A stretch of 8,755 bases of DNA from Lachnospiraceae bacterium. Its GTDB lineage: Bacteria; Bacillota; Clostridia; Lachnospirales; Lachnospiraceae. The translations under genes were made by a program, and so were the position numbers. This document shows, piece by piece, positions 7,300 to 8,755 of this stretch. Location of the stretch: contig VSNG01000046.1 of the NCBI GenBank assembly GCA_009774175.1, forward strand, positions 1 through 8,755, written 5' to 3'. The notes below the pieces were generated by a model, which saw only the letters and a list, made by a program, of their open reading frames with translations, did no database searches and was not told the origin of the DNA. Numbering within the stretch: the stretch's first letter is position 1; each line of letters starts with the position of its first letter.

Positions 7300-7797
7300 T
7301 CAGACGAACCATTTGATTTCACCACAGCCTATTTTCTCACCCGCATTCCCGGAAGGCTGAGAAGTGAAATCGTCAGGTTTTTCATGTATGATCACAGCTT
7401 TTCCTATGATTTCTGTGATGGCAAATCTTTTGTCGTAAAATACGCTGTAGGCATATCCCTGACTGCCAAGGAGAGGCGGCATGTCACCGGCATGATTTGG
7501 ATGTGCGGCATCCTTGGGATTATAGTGTGTCCCCGTGTGCGCGAAATCGTCACTGCAGTCTCCGGATTCGTGTATGTGCATGGCATAGAAATTGCTTGAG
7601 CCGGGGACTTCTTTGTTCGGAAGACCGAAAATCTGCGTCTCCACCAGCACGCCTCCATAGGTGGTATGATAGAATTTGACCGTGCCGCTTAATTTGGGGT
7701 TTTTGGTATTGCCATTGATCCATGCGGCGGCATCCGGGTGATCGCGCAGGAGAAGATTTGTGAAAGCAATTCGGGGTGTCGTTTGATTATTGGGCAT
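7300..7797 (-). CDS. Cu/Zn superoxide dismutase family protein, no signal peptide
   Basis: This 165-residue protein starts at ATG 7797, with GGGAGC (plus strand 7804-7809) 6 nt upstream. The Cu/Zn SOD signature is intact. H74 and H76 (MHIHESGDC) and H138 (VIIHEKPDDF) fit the copper ligands. H91 (THYNP) fits the bridging His. H99, H102 and D105 (HPNHAGD) fit the zinc site. C81 and C158 (KIGCGEI) match the structural disulphide pair. It would convert superoxide to peroxide and oxygen. Most bacterial SodC proteins are exported, but here the N-terminus (MPNNQTTPRIAF) has no signal peptide or lipobox, so the protein seems cytoplasmic. The loop lengths differ from classical SodC, so activity is inferred from the ligands only. 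The HTH gene ends 70 nt upstream on the same strand, and I see no strong promoter between them. Confidence 0.87.
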   Translation of the reverse strand: MPNNQTTPRIAFTNLLLRDHPDAAAWINGNTKNPKLSGTVKFYHTTYGGVLVETQIFGLPNKEVPGSSNFYAMHIHESGDCSDDFAHTGTHYNPKDAAHPNHAGDMPPLLGSQGYAYSVFYDKRFAITEIIGKAVIIHEKPDDFTSQPSGNAGEKIGCGEIKWFV

Positions 7798-7867
7798 AAG
7801 ATAGCTCCCGAGGGACTTTTGATTATTTTATGGCGGTATGTATGAATTGGTGCAGATCTTTGGGAAA

Positions 7868-8305
7868 CTATTCTTTCGAAGTATCCAGCACTGCGAAATG
7901 ATGTTCGAAAAGCAGACTGTTTGTGTCCATGACAGTCATTTTCCGCTGTAGGGCAAACAGGATCAGCGCGTCGCGTTCGTCCCTTGCGTATAATTCTCTG
8001 TTTCCGGACAGTTTCAACAGTTTTTGCGTCTCATCGTCGGTAAGATGCATGCCGAAGGCCAAGGCGATCAGCTTGTCCCGGGAGGGAATTTTCTGACCGG
8101 CAAAGATTCGGTAGACATAGGCTCTGCCAAGCAGCGAATTGCGTATCACGGCTGCCCTGCAGAGTTTTTTTTGCGCAAGGAGCATGTGCAGATGTTGGGA
8201 TAAGCTTTCTTTTATGAAATGATCTCTGTTTACAGACAGATAGTCCTCAATGTCTGTCACCGTCTTGATTTCATGCTTTAATTCGTCTGTTGACTTGCTG
8301 TACAT
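7868..8305 (-). CDS. Small HTH DNA-binding protein, XRE-like, next to a kinase fragment
   Basis: The 145-residue protein starts at ATG 8305, with AGGTG (plus strand 8311-8315) 5 nt before it. Residues 1-35 form a charged helical start (STDELKHEIKTVTDIEDYL). Residues 38-100 look like a divergent XRE-type helix-turn-helix: HLHMLLAQKKLCRAAVIRNSLLGRAYVYRIFAGQKIPSRDKLIALAFGMHL, then DDETQKLLKLSGNRELY. The C-terminus (ARDERDALILFALQRKMTVMDTNSLLFEHHFAVLD) is a helical region characteristic of this group. I recall such proteins beside Ser/Thr kinase-like genes in Lachnospiraceae, and the divergent ORF at 8498 begins like such a kinase. It is a candidate ligand for the palindrome at 8402-8418. Its actual target and partner are unproven. 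Confidence 0.75.
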   Translation of the reverse strand: MYSKSTDELKHEIKTVTDIEDYLSVNRDHFIKESLSQHLHMLLAQKKLCRAAVIRNSLLGRAYVYRIFAGQKIPSRDKLIALAFGMHLTDDETQKLLKLSGNRELYARDERDALILFALQRKMTVMDTNSLLFEHHFAVLDTSKE

Positions 8306-8338
8306 TTTTTCACCTGTCTTTTGTGTTCTATATAAATT

Positions 8339-8367
8339 ATTATATACATTTCCTTAAAATGTGACAA
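8339..8367 (-). promoter_or_regulatory. Consensus promoter of the HTH gene
   Basis: On the minus strand TTGTCA (plus TGACAA, 8362-8367), a spacer of exactly 17 nt and a perfect TATAAT (plus ATTATA, 8339-8344) form a near-consensus housekeeping promoter 34 nt before the start codon. Its -35 is 35 bp from the palindrome at 8402-8418. Confidence 0.8.
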
Positions 8368-8401
8368 CTCTTTGACAAAGGTTTGGGCAGAAATGAATAA
8401 T

Positions 8402-8418
8402 GTCTACCGAAGGTAGAC
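8402..8418 (+). promoter_or_regulatory. Perfect palindrome GTCTACC-GAA-GGTAGAC, candidate activator site B
   Basis: Two perfect 7-bp inverted arms are separated by 3 bp, in the intergenic region between the HTH gene and the kinase-like ORF. The palindrome is exactly 21 nt upstream of TATAAT at 8440-8445, the same spacing as the degenerate copy at 721-737 upstream of the secreted protein gene. Its size suits a dimeric regulator. The binding protein is unknown; the neighbouring HTH protein is one candidate. Confidence 0.65.
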
Positions 8419-8445
8419 TAAAATCGGCCTCAATTTACCTATAAT
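8417..8445 (+). promoter_or_regulatory. Promoter of the kinase-like ORF
   Basis: A perfect TATAAT lies at 8440-8445. The hexamer 17 nt upstream (8417-8422, ACTAAA) is a poor -35 and overlaps the right arm of the palindrome, as ACCAAA does in the promoter at 736-764. This fits activator-dependent transcription. Confidence 0.6.
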
Positions 8446-8497
8446 GGTTTTTGTTTGGCGGGTATTTCTGACAGTGGGTGAAAGGAACAAAGGAAGT

Positions 8498-8653
8498 ATG
8501 GGATACGAAGAGATAAAATTACTGAAACAGAGCGCAAAGAGTACGGTGCATCTGGTGCGGGAGCGGACGGTTCCCGTGGGGACAGACAGATCGGAGCTGG
8601 AACTGCCTGACACGCTGGAGGCTTATGTGAGCGTGGAAACAGATGTTGGATAG
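8498..8653 (+). pseudogene. Kinase N-terminal fragment joined to a surface-protein-like tail
   Basis: This is a 51-codon ORF from ATG 8498, with AAAGGA at 8481-8486 and an 11-nt spacer; the earlier ATG at 8444 overlaps the -10 box and cannot be the start. Residues 1-22 (MGYEEIKLLKQSAKSTVHLVRE) resemble the beginning of Ser/Thr kinase-like proteins of Lachnospiraceae, covering the first strand and nucleotide-loop region. Residues 24-51 (TVPVGTDRSELELPDTLEAY, then a short end) instead resemble a linker segment of large clostridial surface proteins. No kinase lysine, HRD or DFG motif follows, and a terminator lies 56 nt after the stop codon, so the catalytic body is absent. I infer a deletion with an in-frame join near 8560-8570. 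It might alternatively be a real small protein with its own regulated promoter. Confidence 0.5.
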
Positions 8654-8708
8654 TGCGGAAGGGCGACAAACAAACACAAATAAAAAGGGACTTTCTCAAT
8701 CCTTAAGA

Positions 8709-8739
8709 GGCTATGACAGCAACGGTTATAGTCTTTTTT
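8709..8739 (+). terminator. Intrinsic terminator after the kinase-like fragment
   Basis: The arm at 8709-8717 (GGCTATGAC) pairs with 8725-8733 (GTTATAGTC), including two G-T pairs, across a 7-nt loop. Six Ts follow at 8734-8739. The preceding AAGA can extend the stem into the T run. It is probably the original end of the kinase transcription unit. Confidence 0.8.
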
Positions 8740-8755
8740 CATGCGGTAATTACCG

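Noticed and set aside
8110..8116. A third GGTAGAC
   Set aside because: It lies inside the HTH coding sequence, has no opposite arm and no TATAAT at 21 nt, so it is probably chance.
8372..8401. TTGACA (8372-8377) with AATAAT 18 nt downstream as the promoter of the kinase-like ORF
   Set aside because: The -10 is weaker than the perfect TATAAT at 8440-8445, and the promoter copy at 759-764 lacks an equivalent. It could be a second start that makes the palindrome a repressor site, so it is not fully excluded.

Overview
The window looks like chromosomal DNA from a Clostridia member, most probably a Lachnospiraceae-type gut anaerobe. This rests on moderate GC content, strong AGGAGG-type ribosome binding sites, occasional GTG starts, a secreted protein and a lipoprotein of a style common in that family, and a small HTH protein paired with the first residues of a kinase-like protein. 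No RNA genes, CRISPR array, complete transposon or phage genes are visible.

Left part (1-3456): a 5'-truncated remnant of a fibronectin-III-like surface protein (63-710). It is followed by a promoter with an unusual upstream inverted repeat, then a Sec-secreted protein with an N-terminal beta-rich domain, a charged coiled coil and a C-terminal beta domain (839-1873), then a hairpin terminator. A separate extended -10 promoter drives a lipoprotein (2062-3456) with a lipobox, an acidic linker and an Asp-rich calcium-binding-like loop.

Middle part (3484-4652, minus strand): a two-gene operon encoding a CPBP (CAAX-type) intramembrane metalloprotease and a membrane-anchored XRE repressor. A promoter region of about 250 bp separates it from the divergent plus-strand operon at 4902-7290. 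That operon encodes two PLP enzymes, a cystathionine gamma-synthase-like protein and a MalY/PatB-type C-S lyase. Together they could form a complete transsulfuration route from cysteine plus an O-acyl-homoserine to homocysteine.

Right part (7300-8755): on the minus strand, a Cu/Zn superoxide dismutase family protein with a full metal site and no signal peptide, and upstream of it a small HTH protein with a consensus promoter. Divergent from the HTH gene is a 51-codon ORF. Its first 22 residues resemble a Ser/Thr kinase N-terminus and the rest resembles part of a surface protein; it is followed closely by an intrinsic terminator, so the kinase body is missing.

The most notable signal is a shared promoter architecture. 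A 17-bp inverted repeat (GTCTACC-GAA-GGTAGAC at 8402-8418, degenerate copy at 721-737) lies exactly 21 nt upstream of a TATAAT box in both places, with no good -35 element. One copy precedes the secreted protein and the other precedes the kinase-like fragment next to the HTH gene. This suggests one activator controlling a small cell-surface regulon.
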